The notes under the pieces: generated by a model
The model's database searches: none
Told to the model about the DNA's origin: nothing
The model's input: only the letters and a program-made list of their open reading frames with translations
Shown here: positions 47,861 to 56,278 of the stretch, one piece after another
Position numbering within the stretch: position 1 is the first letter of the stretch
How the letters are laid out: each line of letters begins with the position of its first letter
Made by a program: the position numbers and the translations under genes
From: Nitrospira sp.
GTDB lineage: Bacteria > Nitrospirota > Nitrospiria > Nitrospirales > Nitrospiraceae
DNA: 64,000 bases
Direction of reading: 5' to 3'
NCBI GenBank assembly: GCA_029194675.1
Contig: JARFXP010000002.1
Coordinates: 558,001 to 622,000, forward strand

Positions 47861-48226
47861 TTATTCCGGTGCGGCGCTCACCTTCGTGCCTTCTTTCACG
47901 GGCGGGTCAATTGTGATATTCGGACCTTGCACCTTTGGAAGCAGGCCTGCTCCAGGTTTCTCCAAGAGACGTTCATCGTTTTGGTTAAAGAGCAGGTCTT
48001 GTTTTGAACGGTTATCGTCAAAGACGGCCGCGTTGTTGAGGGCCTCTTTGTTTTTGGCATTGGCTTGTCCAGGATCATTTGCCAGTGATTGGCCCTTCAC
48101 GGGATCGACGGCTTTGTCTATCGGATAGCCGGGATGTTTCGGGAGCATAGCCGGATTGGCGAGCGCGAAAGAGATCGTTAACGGCACAAGCGCAGCAGTA
48201 AGAAGCATGATGGATGAAGGTTTCAT
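47861..48226 (-). CDS. Small exported protein of unknown function
   Basis: 121 residues from ATG 48226, preceded by AGGAGGGTTG. A signal peptide (SSIMLLTAALVPLTISFALA) is followed by a polar, disordered-looking mature part rich in Asn, Lys and Pro (AMLPKHPGYPIDKAVDPVKG, DDNRSKQDLLFNQNDERLLE). No Cys. Probably periplasmic. The frame remains open upstream to 48388 but that part is not protein-like. Confidence 0.65.
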   Translation of the reverse strand: MKPSSIMLLTAALVPLTISFALANPAMLPKHPGYPIDKAVDPVKGQSLANDPGQANAKNKEALNNAAVFDDNRSKQDLLFNQNDERLLEKPGAGLLPKVQGPNITIDPPVKEGTKVSAAPE

Positions 48227-48488
48227 GGTACAACCCTCCTGGCTGAAGGTGGGAAAGACACCAACGTCCTCGCAGGCACAAGGCCATTGAGGGCGTCCAT
48301 GCAGGAGCTGCAATGAGCGCACGAATAACGGTGACGTCCACCCCGGTTTCATAAAGACCTCCGGGATCGTATTAAGCATCGCTCTCAATGTGGTGGGGAG
48401 TCAAGGCGGAGGAATCGGCCTAGGACGGTCGGATCCGGGCGCCTCATGGTCGTATCGCATGTCACCCTAGAGAAAGGTGTGTGGGCCA

Positions 48489-49262
48489 TCAACATTTGGT
48501 CTTGAGCGACTCTGTTTTTTCCTCCGAATATCTGTGCCGCAGTTTGACCGGCGGAGTGGTACGTGCTCGGATTCGTAAGTTAATCATCTCGACTGCGATG
48601 GAAAATGCCATCGCAAAATAGATATAACCCTTAGGCACATGAACATCGAAACCCTCCACCATCAAGGTCACACCGACAAGGATAAGGAACGACAGCGCTA
48701 AGATTTTGACCGTCGGATGGGCATCGACGAAATCGCCGATGGGCCGAGCGGCGAACATCATGACGAGCACGGCCGCGATGATCGCCGTCGCCATCACGGA
48801 CACCTCATCTACCAACCCGACCGCAGTGATGACGGAATCCAACGAGAAGACGATATCCAGTACAGCGATCTGAAGCAGCATCATTCCAAGGCCGGCTGGA
48901 ACAGCCGAGAGCTCCTGTTCGTCCGGCCCTTCCAGGCTGTTATGGATTTCGTGAGTTGCTTTGGTGAGGAGAAACAGTCCGCCAATGATGAGAATCAGAT
49001 CCCGCCCCGAGATGGCTTGATTCAGCACCGTAAACAGCGGAGCCGTGAGTTCCATCATGAGTGAGATGGAAAATAACAAGCCCAGCCTTGTGGCCATCGC
49101 AAGACCGAGCCCGAGGCGTCGAGCCAGATTCCGTTGGTGCTGAGGAAGTTGACCCACGAGGACCGAAATAAAAATAATGTTGTCGACCCCGAGGACGATT
49201 TCGAGCGCAGTCAGGGTGCCCAGCGCGATCCACATGTCTGAATGAGTCAGCCAATCGAACAT
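48489..49262 (-). CDS. TerC-family integral membrane protein
   Basis: 257 residues with about seven membrane segments. The TerC signature is ALEIVLGVDNIIFISVLVGQ at the N-terminus and AVLDIVFSLDSVITAVGL in the middle, with the conserved Asp residues in the membrane. Relatives export manganese or protect against metal stress (MeeF/MeeY type); tellurite resistance is the historical name. The C-terminus is basic and cytoplasmic-looking. GGGAGA lies 7 bases before the ATG. Stand-alone gene. Confidence 0.9.
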   Translation of the reverse strand: MFDWLTHSDMWIALGTLTALEIVLGVDNIIFISVLVGQLPQHQRNLARRLGLGLAMATRLGLLFSISLMMELTAPLFTVLNQAISGRDLILIIGGLFLLTKATHEIHNSLEGPDEQELSAVPAGLGMMLLQIAVLDIVFSLDSVITAVGLVDEVSVMATAIIAAVLVMMFAARPIGDFVDAHPTVKILALSFLILVGVTLMVEGFDVHVPKGYIYFAMAFSIAVEMINLRIRARTTPPVKLRHRYSEEKTESLKTKC

Positions 49263-49890
49263 ACGATTCTCCCGGTAAACAAAAGATAGCGAACTTCAGA
49301 ATCTTACTCAGGGTAAGTACCCTCTTTCATTGCGATGGGTCAATCAGGGAGGTCAATACGATCGGGATGTGATGTGCCATGTCACCTCATGGTCAGCTAC
49401 AAATCAACTGTTGAATCGATATCTGTTCCTTCTCGGTCACCTGACGCTCCTTGTCGAATTATTCATGGAACGGTTCACCAAGCCCACCTATGTATAAATG
49501 GCTAGATTCGTATGGCCCTAGCCGAGAGACATTGAGGAGGGCCATGACGCACTAACCATCGGTGTGCGCTCAATGCTATTTGTAGAGAGAGATGCCTTGA
49601 ATCCGGTCCGGCAGAAAAGAACCATCCAGAGAATCCCAGTACATGTAGAATTGTTCAAGTATTTTTACTAGATCCGTCATGTCGATCTGTGGTATACGTA
49701 TAGAGCCGTCTGTAGGGAGCAATGTCCCAATCACACGACATGACACTCTTGCTGAGTGAGGCCTCTATTGGAATGGAGCTTTCAAGACTGTTAAACGCAG
49801 AGCCACGTCCGATCGTGGAGTGGACATATACTTCATGAAACGCAAGGTCCCAGGGATGTCATTGTAGGAATCTGCACCAGGGAGGTGCTT
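49263..49890. other. Intergenic region upstream of the sigma-54 activator
   Basis: About 630 bases. If the activator once had a receiver domain it would lie here, but no frame reads like one; only VDIYFMKRK (about 49820) faintly recalls the end of a receiver. No other features seen. Confidence 0.35.
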
Positions 49891-51003
49891 GTGGGAACCG
49901 GGGACGAAATGGTGGGAGTGAGTCCCCCCATCTGCGCAGTCTTTGATTTGGTTCGCAAAATGGCGAACACTGAGATGCCGGTGCTCATTACCGGCGAGAC
50001 GGGCACTGGTAAGGAATTGACCGCGCGAGCGATCCATGAGCGAAGTCCTCGGAAGCACGGGGCGTTTGTCCCGATCAATTGCGGAGCCATTCCTGAAACC
50101 TTGTTGGAATCGGAACTGTTCGGTCATGAACGTGGCGCCTTCACAGGGGCCGTTCAACAAAAGAAGGGTAAACTGGAAGCGGCGGCCGGCGGCACATTAT
50201 TCCTTGATGAAGTGGGCGATCTGTTGCCCGCCCTACAGGTCAAGCTGCTGCGATTTTTACAGGAGGGCACGTTCGAACGGGTCGGAGGACAAGAGACGCT
50301 CCATGTCGATGCGCGTGTCCTCGCCGCGACCAATGTCGACCTGAAAACGGCGATCGAAAAGAATCTCTTTCGGGAAGATCTCTATTACAGGCTCGACGTG
50401 TTGCATATTCATCTGCCGCCGCTGAGGGACCGAGGCGAGGACACCTTGCTCATGGCCATGGTCTTTCTCAGGCAGGCCGCGACGACCTATCGCAAGCAGA
50501 TCCGAAGCTATACGCCCCAGGCCGTCGATGTGTTGCGTGCCTATTCTTGGCCAGGAAATGTGCGAGAGCTGAGCAATCGGGTCCGACGCGCCGTGGTCAT
50601 GGCGGAGGGAATGGACATTACTCCGTATGACTTAGACCTGCCCGTTGAGAAGCTCCAAGCCGTGGATTCATTGGATTCTCTGCGGGCGGCTCACCGACGG
50701 ATTGAGATGGAGTTGTTGGTGAAGGCGATCAGTTTACATCGAGGGAACTTAACCCGGATGGCCCGAGACTTGGAGGTGAGCCGCTCGACGTTGTACCGTA
50801 AACTTCGAGCCTACGGGCTAGAAAAGTTTGTGCCCGCTGCGACGCCGCTTTTTTTCGGCTCCAGAATCGATTCCAAGAAGTCGGCAAAACTCTCCCCCCA
50901 GGATAACCAGGGCGGGATATCGCCTGAATCTACACGAGTGAACCTTCCCTTGGAGCCGTCGCATCAGTTCCCCCAATCGGTCGAGCCACCGGTTTCGTTC
51001 TGA
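49891..51003 (+). CDS. Sigma-54-dependent transcriptional activator without receiver domain
   Basis: The GTG at 49891 has GGAGG five bases upstream; GTG 49885 and ATG 49909 are alternatives. The AAA+ domain is complete: Walker A ITGETGTGKELTARAIH, the sigma-54 contact loop ESELFGHERGAFTGAVQQKK, Walker B LFLDEVGDL, and the arginine-finger region LFREDLYYRLDVLHIHLPPL. A Fis-type HTH ends the conserved part (NLTRMARDLEVSRSTLYRKL). About 70 extra residues of low complexity follow. Sequence style is closest to PrsR-type (PEP-CTERM/exopolysaccharide) regulators, which normally start with a receiver; here none exists. Confidence 0.85.
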   Translation: MGTGDEMVGVSPPICAVFDLVRKMANTEMPVLITGETGTGKELTARAIHERSPRKHGAFVPINCGAIPETLLESELFGHERGAFTGAVQQKKGKLEAAAGGTLFLDEVGDLLPALQVKLLRFLQEGTFERVGGQETLHVDARVLAATNVDLKTAIEKNLFREDLYYRLDVLHIHLPPLRDRGEDTLLMAMVFLRQAATTYRKQIRSYTPQAVDVLRAYSWPGNVRELSNRVRRAVVMAEGMDITPYDLDLPVEKLQAVDSLDSLRAAHRRIEMELLVKAISLHRGNLTRMARDLEVSRSTLYRKLRAYGLEKFVPAATPLFFGSRIDSKKSAKLSPQDNQGGISPESTRVNLPLEPSHQFPQSVEPPVSF

Positions 51004-51817
51004 ACGAGTCTTTCCTGAGAAAAGCCTGTACCGCACCTATGGCATCTCCCTCGTAAATCGACGGCAACTGAAAATGGAGTACGATGGCAGCCGTTGTGAT
51101 CCTCGGAGAACGGGGTGGATCGATGAAGAGGTCAGAATTCTCCGAACAGCAGACCGTCCATTCTCTCGATGAACGAGCTGTGCCGGCAATATAGGATTGC
51201 CTGGTAGACTTTCTATGCCGGGGAAAGAGGTACCCGCATCTGGGATCGAGCGAGCACATCCGTTCGAGCACATGGGAGAAACGTTTCATCATGAAACACC
51301 ATAAAAAAGGCAGAAGACTGCGCCCAGCATCTAGGTAAGTATTCAAGATGATTCGTATTCAATGTGGATAGCATACAGCATCGATCAAGAGCAGGAGGTC
51401 ATATCACGTTCAAGAAATCGGCACATGTTGTCCAATGATGGGACATCTTGCGATAAATCATACTCATCATGCATGGTGAAAAATAACCCTTCAGATTTTC
51501 AAAATTCCGAACAATTCAACTACCTTTTCGGAGTGCGTAGTCTGTTCGAGCAGAAAGAGGAGACTGTTCCTTGAACAGAATCCCTGTTCCAAAATAAGAC
51601 AAGTGGACACGATTTCATACAATCGAACCACTCGGAGATCGCGAAATATTTCACAACACTAGCAAATAAAAAGATTATCTCCAGGGCACCTGAATTGCTT
51701 AAACCTGGAGCAGGCCAATACCCCGTACGGGATGAGATAGGGAAAGAGTGGATAACGTAAAGCGGAAAGCTCGAGTCTGCATTCTGCATCAACCGACCGA
51801 TGCCTGGGCATTATCAG
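51004..51817. other. Long gene-poor stretch
   Basis: About 815 bases with lower GC than the surroundings. Frames at 51362-51574 (plus) and 51520-51792 (minus) are open but composition and sequence are not protein-like. I see no RNA gene or mobile-element end. Confidence 0.35.
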
Positions 51818-52129
51818 ATGGATTGTAGCCCAATGATACAGCTTCAGCCCTTACCGGAGTCATCCAGGAGATGCGCAGAAGGAGAGCAGGCGCCAGACTG
51901 GTGGTTTCATAGGTTTGAGCCGGTCTGGGGACCATTTATTCGTCGGCTTTGTCGTCAGAGGACTGTGACTTTGTTCGAGTTCGAGCGAGCCGCTTCTCAA
52001 GTTCCCGGTCTGACACCCATTGAGAAGACAATCGCCGTATCCGCGTTCCGTCAACAACAAGAGCGGGGATTGGTGCCTCTTTCGAATACTACCGCGTTCC
52101 GCAGTGAACACAACCTGTCCGCCGTTTGA
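51818..52129 (+). CDS. Small hypothetical protein (about 103 aa)
   Basis: ATG 51818 (MDCSPMIQLQPLPESSRRCA) or 51833 can start this soluble protein. It contains a helix-rich middle (DWWFHRFEPVWGPFIRRLC, TLFEFERAASQVPGLTPIEK). The neighbouring genes downstream are also small. No family recognised and no clear ribosome-binding site; a moderate call based on composition and length. Confidence 0.4.
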   Translation: MDCSPMIQLQPLPESSRRCAEGEQAPDWWFHRFEPVWGPFIRRLCRQRTVTLFEFERAASQVPGLTPIEKTIAVSAFRQQQERGLVPLSNTTAFRSEHNLSAV

Positions 52130-52277
52130 CACACTTTCGTTACTGATCTCCACCGAACATTTTGGTCTCCCCCCACACAGGTCTTCCCATATTATCGACT
52201 ATTGGCCCGTTGCTCCATTGATCGCCGAATTTAATTCTTCAGTTTCTCTTCGGTTGCTCGGGCGATGGTGCTAGGCT

Positions 52278-52598
52278 GTGTTTCAGTCTATGCCTCTTTC
52301 ATCTCTTCAACCTCCAATCGCTGAAGCCCCGACAGCTCCTCCGCTGTACCCTGCACTCTCACAAGCGGCTGCGACAGCACTTTTGAAAGGCCAGGTTATC
52401 GACGCTATCAAGCTGGTTCGCTTGGAGCAGCACATCGGTTTCAATGAAGCCAAGGACTTGATCGATACGTATCTTCGATCACAGCCGGCCCTCAAGATTC
52501 GAATCGACGAAGCTCAAGCTGATGCGCGAGAAGGATTGCTCCGCTGGCTTATCTTCCTGCTGGCCGGCGGTGCGGGGCTTGCTTATTTTCTGATGTAA
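52278..52598 (+). CDS. Membrane-anchored protein with a ribosomal L7/L12 C-terminal-like domain
   Basis: 106 residues. Residues ~30-65 (ALLKGQVIDAIKLVRLEQHI followed by GFNEAKDLIDTYL) match the helix-turn-helix core of the L7/L12 C-terminal domain, which normally reads IKxVRxxTGLGLKEAKDLV. A single transmembrane helix ends the protein (LLRWLIFLLAGGAGLAYFLM). It is thus not the ribosomal protein but a tail-anchored relative. GTG 52278 or ATG 52290 may be used. A second small membrane gene follows after 22 bases. Confidence 0.6.
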   Translation: MFQSMPLSSLQPPIAEAPTAPPLYPALSQAAATALLKGQVIDAIKLVRLEQHIGFNEAKDLIDTYLRSQPALKIRIDEAQADAREGLLRWLIFLLAGGAGLAYFLM

Positions 52599-52620
52599 GG
52601 AATGGGAGTCCGTCGGCACA

Positions 52621-52821
52621 ATGGATGCTGATCAAGTTCTGCTGGCATTGATCGGGGTTGGCGCATCCTTCGTGACATTTTGTCTCATGCGGTTTCCGCG
52701 GATTCGGCGACCTCAGTTCCAACAGTACGGTCCTTTCTCTCTCACAGCCTCTCTCTTCGGCGTCTTGATGATTCTACTCATCTCCGCCTTGACGGTTTAC
52801 GCACAAGCGGTCTGGCCCTGA
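52621..52821 (+). CDS. Small membrane protein (66 aa)
   Basis: Two hydrophobic segments (about 6-24 and 39-60) separated by a short basic loop (RFPRIRRPQFQQYG). It starts 22 bases after the tail-anchored L7/L12-like gene, and the two probably form one transcript. No family recognised. Confidence 0.5.
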   Translation: MDADQVLLALIGVGASFVTFCLMRFPRIRRPQFQQYGPFSLTASLFGVLMILLISALTVYAQAVWP

Positions 52822-53070
52822 TTTTTTCTTTCTCCGACCTGGTATACAATCCCAAAACAAGTCGTTACTCCTCGATGGACAGTCATGTGCTCCGCGTCCG
52901 ATAATCGGCTCGGCATCGAAATTGCGGCAGTGTGAGATTCTCTCTGTGTGGTAAACAGCTCTCCCATTCGAAGCGGTGATGCCGCCAGGATAGGAGCCAG
53001 AGCCCCATCACTCGCTTTCTCTCAGAAGATCATAGGCGATTAGAGCAACTTCGCCACGCTGGGCAGGATC
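52822..53070. other. Intergenic region
   Basis: About 250 bases with no coding frame of note between the small membrane gene and a doubtful small ORF. Confidence 0.3.
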
Positions 53071-53283
53071 TTGGAACAGCACGATCTTGTTGAGGAAGGA
53101 TCTGATGGTTGGTACGAAATCTGTGATAAATTGATCGGGACCGATGCCGAGCAACTGGTGACCAGACTTCGCGCCACTCCGGAGCCGGCGGTGATTCCGC
53201 ATTCCGATGCTCCGGCTGTCCTAGGTGCAGTCCACCGTGCCTTGGAGCCTGTGGGTTACATCTGCAGCTCGGATTCCCACTGA
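53071..53283 (+). CDS. Doubtful small ORF (70 aa)
   Basis: A TTG-started frame with plausible protein composition (EEGSDGWYEICDKLIGTDAE, QLVTRLRATPEPAVIPHSDA, GAVHRALEPVGYICSSDSH). No ribosome-binding site, so the start may be elsewhere or the frame a remnant. It lies 124 bases upstream of prfC. Confidence 0.3.
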   Translation: MEQHDLVEEGSDGWYEICDKLIGTDAEQLVTRLRATPEPAVIPHSDAPAVLGAVHRALEPVGYICSSDSH

Positions 53284-53407
53284 ACAACGGCGCATGAGAA
53301 GGTGCGAGACAACTCCAAGCATTGTTCGAACTCAAATGAACGAGACTGACTGACCGCCTGAAGATCATTCCTCTTTACGCACGGTATGATATGCTGCTTC
53401 CCGCGTC

Positions 53408-55012
53408 ATGACGACTGAGACGACTCTACTCAGGGAACTCGCCGCCGCCACCGCACGGAGGCGGACCTTTGCCATCATCAGCCATCCGGATGCCGGCAAA
53501 ACGACGCTGACCGAAAAGCTTCTCCTGTACTCCGGCTTGATCCGAACCGCGGGCATGGTGCGTGGACGCAAAGGCGGCAAGACCACCGCCTCGGATTGGA
53601 TGGGCATGGAACAGGAGCGCGGCATTTCCATCACGGCTTCGGCCATGCAGTTTCCCTATAAAGAGACCGTGGTGAACTTGCTGGATACGCCCGGCCACCA
53701 AGATTTTTCCGAAGATACCTATCGCACCCTGACGGCCGCCGACAGTGCCATCATGGTCATCGATGCAGCCAAAGGTGTGGAAACCCAGACACGCAAACTG
53801 TTCGCTGTGTGTCGCATGCGGCGGATCCCTGTCCTGACGTTGATCAACAAGATGGACCTGCCGGGGCGTCCGCCGCTCGACCTGATGACCGAAGTAGAAC
53901 AGGCGTTGGACATTCACGCCAGCGCAATCAACTGGCCGATCGGGTCGGGCAGTGACTTCGTGGGCATTGTCAGCCGTGCCGACAGCCGGGTGCAGCTGTT
54001 CAGCAAGACGATGCATGGTGGGGCGAACAAAGTCGACACGGACACCTTGCCGCTGGCAGAGCTTCACTCAAACGGCAGGGTATCTCAAGATACGATGGCG
54101 CAAGTCCAACACGATCTAGAGCTTTTAGACATTGCCGGAAACCCCTTCACGCGTGAGCGATTTCTCCAGGGGGAAGTCACCCCGGTCTTTTTCGCGTCGG
54201 CACTCACGAATTTTGGGATTGAAAGCTTTCTTGACGCGTTTGTAGATCTAGCGCCAAGTCCCGGCATGCGGCCGGCTGACCGCGATGACGGGTCCGAGTT
54301 CTCTGTGAATCCGATCGACATGCCGTTCAGCGCCTATGTATTCAAGTTGCAGGCGAACATGAATCCTAAACATCGAGACAGCACCGCCTTTCTTCGGATC
54401 TGTTCCGGACGGTTCGAACGAGATATGGTGGTCCAGCATCATCGATTGGGTCGGGATATTCGATTGGCAAGACCGCACAGTCTGGTGGCGCAGGAACGCA
54501 GTACGGTCGAAGAAGCCTATCCTGGCGACATCATCGGCATCATCAACCCTGGGGTCTTCGCCATCGGCGATACGGTTTCATTGACCGGAGGGTTCAACTT
54601 TAGACCTCTGCCGCAGTTCCAGCCCGAAATCTTTGCACGCCTCCGCCCAACGGATGTCGGCAAACGCAAAGCCTTCGACAAGGGCCTGTCCCAGATGGCA
54701 CAAGAAGGGACCGTGCAGATCATGAAAAACTTCAACGACCAGGAGGCTCTGATTGCTGCGGTCGGTCGTCTCCAGTTCGATGTGCTGCAATACCGACTCC
54801 GCCAGGAATATCGTGTGGAAACCATCCTCGACGCGCTGCCGTTTACCTGCAGTGCGTGGCTGGAGGGGGATCCCTCCACGTTCAAGTCACCGTCGGCCTC
54901 GATGATGGTGAAAGACCAACGGGATCGAGTCGTCGTCCTCTTCGGCGATCAGCTCATGAAGACCATCGCACGTGACCGGAATCCCGATCACGAACTGCGC
55001 GAAATGGGATAG
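53408..55012 (+). CDS. prfC: Peptide chain release factor 3
   Basis: 534 residues, the normal length. The translational GTPase motifs are SHPDAGKTTLTEKLLLYSG (P-loop), EQERGISITASAMQF (switch I), LLDTPGHQDFSEDTYRTL (switch II) and TLINKMDLPGRPPL (NKxD). The RF3-specific regions RHxLVA-like (RPHSLVAQERSTVEEAYPGD) and AAVGRLQFDVLQYRLRQEY are present. RF3 recycles RF1/RF2 after termination. The ATG has no ribosome-binding site; a six-bp TAGGCC/GGCCTA hairpin overlaps the stop region. Confidence 0.96.
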   Translation: MTTETTLLRELAAATARRRTFAIISHPDAGKTTLTEKLLLYSGLIRTAGMVRGRKGGKTTASDWMGMEQERGISITASAMQFPYKETVVNLLDTPGHQDFSEDTYRTLTAADSAIMVIDAAKGVETQTRKLFAVCRMRRIPVLTLINKMDLPGRPPLDLMTEVEQALDIHASAINWPIGSGSDFVGIVSRADSRVQLFSKTMHGGANKVDTDTLPLAELHSNGRVSQDTMAQVQHDLELLDIAGNPFTRERFLQGEVTPVFFASALTNFGIESFLDAFVDLAPSPGMRPADRDDGSEFSVNPIDMPFSAYVFKLQANMNPKHRDSTAFLRICSGRFERDMVVQHHRLGRDIRLARPHSLVAQERSTVEEAYPGDIIGIINPGVFAIGDTVSLTGGFNFRPLPQFQPEIFARLRPTDVGKRKAFDKGLSQMAQEGTVQIMKNFNDQEALIAAVGRLQFDVLQYRLRQEYRVETILDALPFTCSAWLEGDPSTFKSPSASMMVKDQRDRVVVLFGDQLMKTIARDRNPDHELREMG

Positions 55013-55397
55013 GCCGGAAGGCCTAGAGCGGCTACCGGCGAAACGACAATGACGACATCTTTTCACTGATTGATCGGTTCTGCTACTGCTCCATAAGCCA
55101 CCAACCGCCCTCACTGGTCCGACAGCGAGAGCTGCACCTGAACGGGAATAGTAGGCTCTCAGCAAACGGACATAGGTTGAATTTTACTCGAGCGCCCCTG
55201 ATCTTTCTGATGCGCAATTGCTATGTTGGCATGGCGTTCTTATAGGCGATCAGTTTGAGAATGCAGCGAAGATCTGTTCTCAGCACGTGACGTGATGCGT
55301 TTCTTTTTCTGTTTACTTTTTACCACTCGACTCCCTAAAATCTTTTGATTGATCGACGACGAGAGTCGTTTTTCTGCACACATATTTTATTTTTCGC
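55013..55397. other. Intergenic region with weak terminator-like hairpins
   Basis: About 385 bases. A TAGGCC/GGCCTA hairpin follows prfC (55009-55024). An ACGAC/GTCGT hairpin followed by TTTTT (about 55357-55375) stands just before the next gene, and could terminate transcription or act as an attenuator. Confidence 0.35.
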
Positions 55398-56033
55398 ATG
55401 AGCCGAATTCTCTTGGTTCCACCTCTTCTTGCCGTCTCTCTGGTGGCCCTAACGTTCTTGTGTGTTCTTGAGAAACCTCTCCTTGCAGCGCCCGGAGGAA
55501 TGACAGAGGCCTTCCCTGTTCAGAAAGCCGCACCAGTCGCGGTTGTGATTGAAACGGCCGGGAGCGAAGCCGAACTGCGGCAGCACATGCGTGTCAAAAA
55601 CGATGTCGCTGAACTCTCCACGGGAGCCATCCGGTTTTCCGAGGCACCGATCGGAAGCTTCGGCTTCATCGCGCCACAGTCTCTCGGAATGGCCTTGGTC
55701 ACGCAGAGTCCCGATCTTGAATTGGAGCGGGTGGCCTCAACGTCTAATGCCTATGAAATCCATAAGGTCTCGGATGGCAACGGATTGTTGGTTGGATTCA
55801 TGACTAGGGAGGCGGCATCTCAGATTTCCCCCAACGAACGGCCCAAGAATCTACGCATTGCGCTCTACTCTAACTCCGTGGAGAAGGCTCCCATCATCGT
55901 CGCGGTCCCTTTAAGTAAGTTGATGGTAGACCGGATGCCGATCAGGCTTGACCCTAAAAAATCAGAGAGTCCCGTGATACTGAGCATGGATTTGCTCACT
56001 ACGGCGAACCGGAAATCAACCGCTGGACAATAG
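55398..56033 (+). CDS. Hypothetical exported protein
   Basis: 211 residues with a signal peptide (LLVPPLLAVSLVALTFLCVL, cleavage near LLAAPGG). The mature part is beta-rich (GAIRFSEAPIGSFGFIAPQS, LGMALVTQSPDLELERVAST) without Cys or known motif. It lies 245 bases upstream of the multicopper oxidase on the same strand, so a link to that system is possible but unproven. No ribosome-binding site before the ATG. Confidence 0.6.
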   Translation: MSRILLVPPLLAVSLVALTFLCVLEKPLLAAPGGMTEAFPVQKAAPVAVVIETAGSEAELRQHMRVKNDVAELSTGAIRFSEAPIGSFGFIAPQSLGMALVTQSPDLELERVASTSNAYEIHKVSDGNGLLVGFMTREAASQISPNERPKNLRIALYSNSVEKAPIIVAVPLSKLMVDRMPIRLDPKKSESPVILSMDLLTTANRKSTAGQ

Positions 56034-56278
56034 CCATATGAAAATATGAAGAGAGGCAGCCGTCTGTGAACGTATTGACAGTCCATGCGGAGTTGAGTAT
56101 CTTGCGACTCTTACTATCTACGAATAGCGAACGTGAACATCACATCTTTCGGTCAAGGCGGTTGGTTGTTACCGAAACTATTTTGTCTTCCCATTTTGCA
56201 CATGGTTGATGGAGGCCGGCTGAGTAGCCTTCGCTGCTCATTTACACTTAATGTAATGTTATGAAGGAGGGTCGGTTC

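Noticed and set aside
51362..51792. Small ORFs on both strands in the AT-richer gene-poor stretch
   Set aside because: No ribosome-binding sites and composition unlike the coding genes of the window.
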